Shown in pieces: positions 63,224 to 64,000 of a DNA stretch of 64,000 nucleotides. The notes under the pieces were generated by a model, which was not told the origin of the DNA, ran no database searches, and worked only from the letters and a program-made list of their open reading frames with translations. Position numbers and translations under genes: made by a program. Source of the DNA: Caulobacter sp. (lineage in GTDB: Bacteria > Pseudomonadota > Alphaproteobacteria > Caulobacterales > Caulobacteraceae). Where the stretch lies: the NCBI RefSeq assembly GCF_017744445.1, contig NZ_JAGIBH010000010.1:186001-250000 (forward strand), read 5' to 3'. The number at the start of each line of letters is the position of its first letter. Position 1 is the stretch's first letter.

Positions 63224-64000
<777 letters not shown>

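Overview
The window is about 64 kb of GC-rich chromosome. Gene content and order point to a Caulobacter-type alphaproteobacterium: a CdnL/CarD regulator ending in Ala-Ala, a 7Fe ferredoxin, an SUV3-like helicase with an S4 protein, groESL behind a CIRCE operator, aerobic-type CobT, several UrcA proteins, and TonB-dependent glycan uptake. No tRNA, rRNA, CRISPR array, transposase or integrase was seen.

Layout. 1-3.8 kb: right end of a sugar ABC transporter locus (permease tail, DeoR regulator, periplasmic binding protein, TIM-barrel isomerase, NanR-like GntR regulator). 4-16.7 kb: a probable rhamnoside-utilisation locus, with an alpha/beta hydrolase, DUF4861 protein, GH106 alpha-L-rhamnosidase, PhoD-type phosphatase, a TonB-dependent receptor with an STN signalling domain, and FecR/FecI-type regulators. 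16.8-22.5 kb: secreted unknown protein, amidase, P1-family peptidase, TTC38-like TPR protein, Crp/Fnr regulator. 22.5-28.7 kb: the most unusual part, a tight one-direction set of six genes: TIR-membrane-TPR protein, unknown protein, SLOG-like plus class III cyclase-like protein, small helical protein, trefoil-like protein and a small membrane protein. A palindrome cluster and an intrinsic terminator or attenuator split it into two halves. 28.7-36 kb: DUF6491 protein, a GST / PLP-lyase pair with a divergent Lrp regulator, NhaA, a DUF5690 transporter and a hybrid histidine kinase. 36-44.3 kb: cdnL, fdxA, S4 protein and helicase, interrupted by a GGDEF-EAL protein and an orphan kinase. 44.3-49.3 kb: phosphoesterase / cytochrome c / ECF sigma / anti-sigma operon, amidohydrolase, alkyltransferase. 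49.3-58.8 kb: rpmB, a redox-sensor-like HxlR with a divergent flavin reductase, two UrcA genes with a shared leader, cobT, esterase-like genes, and a secreted VEKPV-repeat protein. 58.8-64 kb: groESL, small genes, a second alkyltransferase, and a truncated acyl-CoA dehydrogenase.

Two families of palindromic intergenic repeats occur. Family A (about 3.9, 58.7 and 63.1 kb) is a pair of short hairpins about 75-100 bp apart. Family B (41.1-41.5 and 49.3-49.5 kb) is a pair of 53-55 bp double hairpins in inverted orientation; its stems covary between copies, and in one place it supplies the stop codons of both flanking genes.

Functions are assigned by motif and family recognition from the translated sequence only. 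No database search was run.
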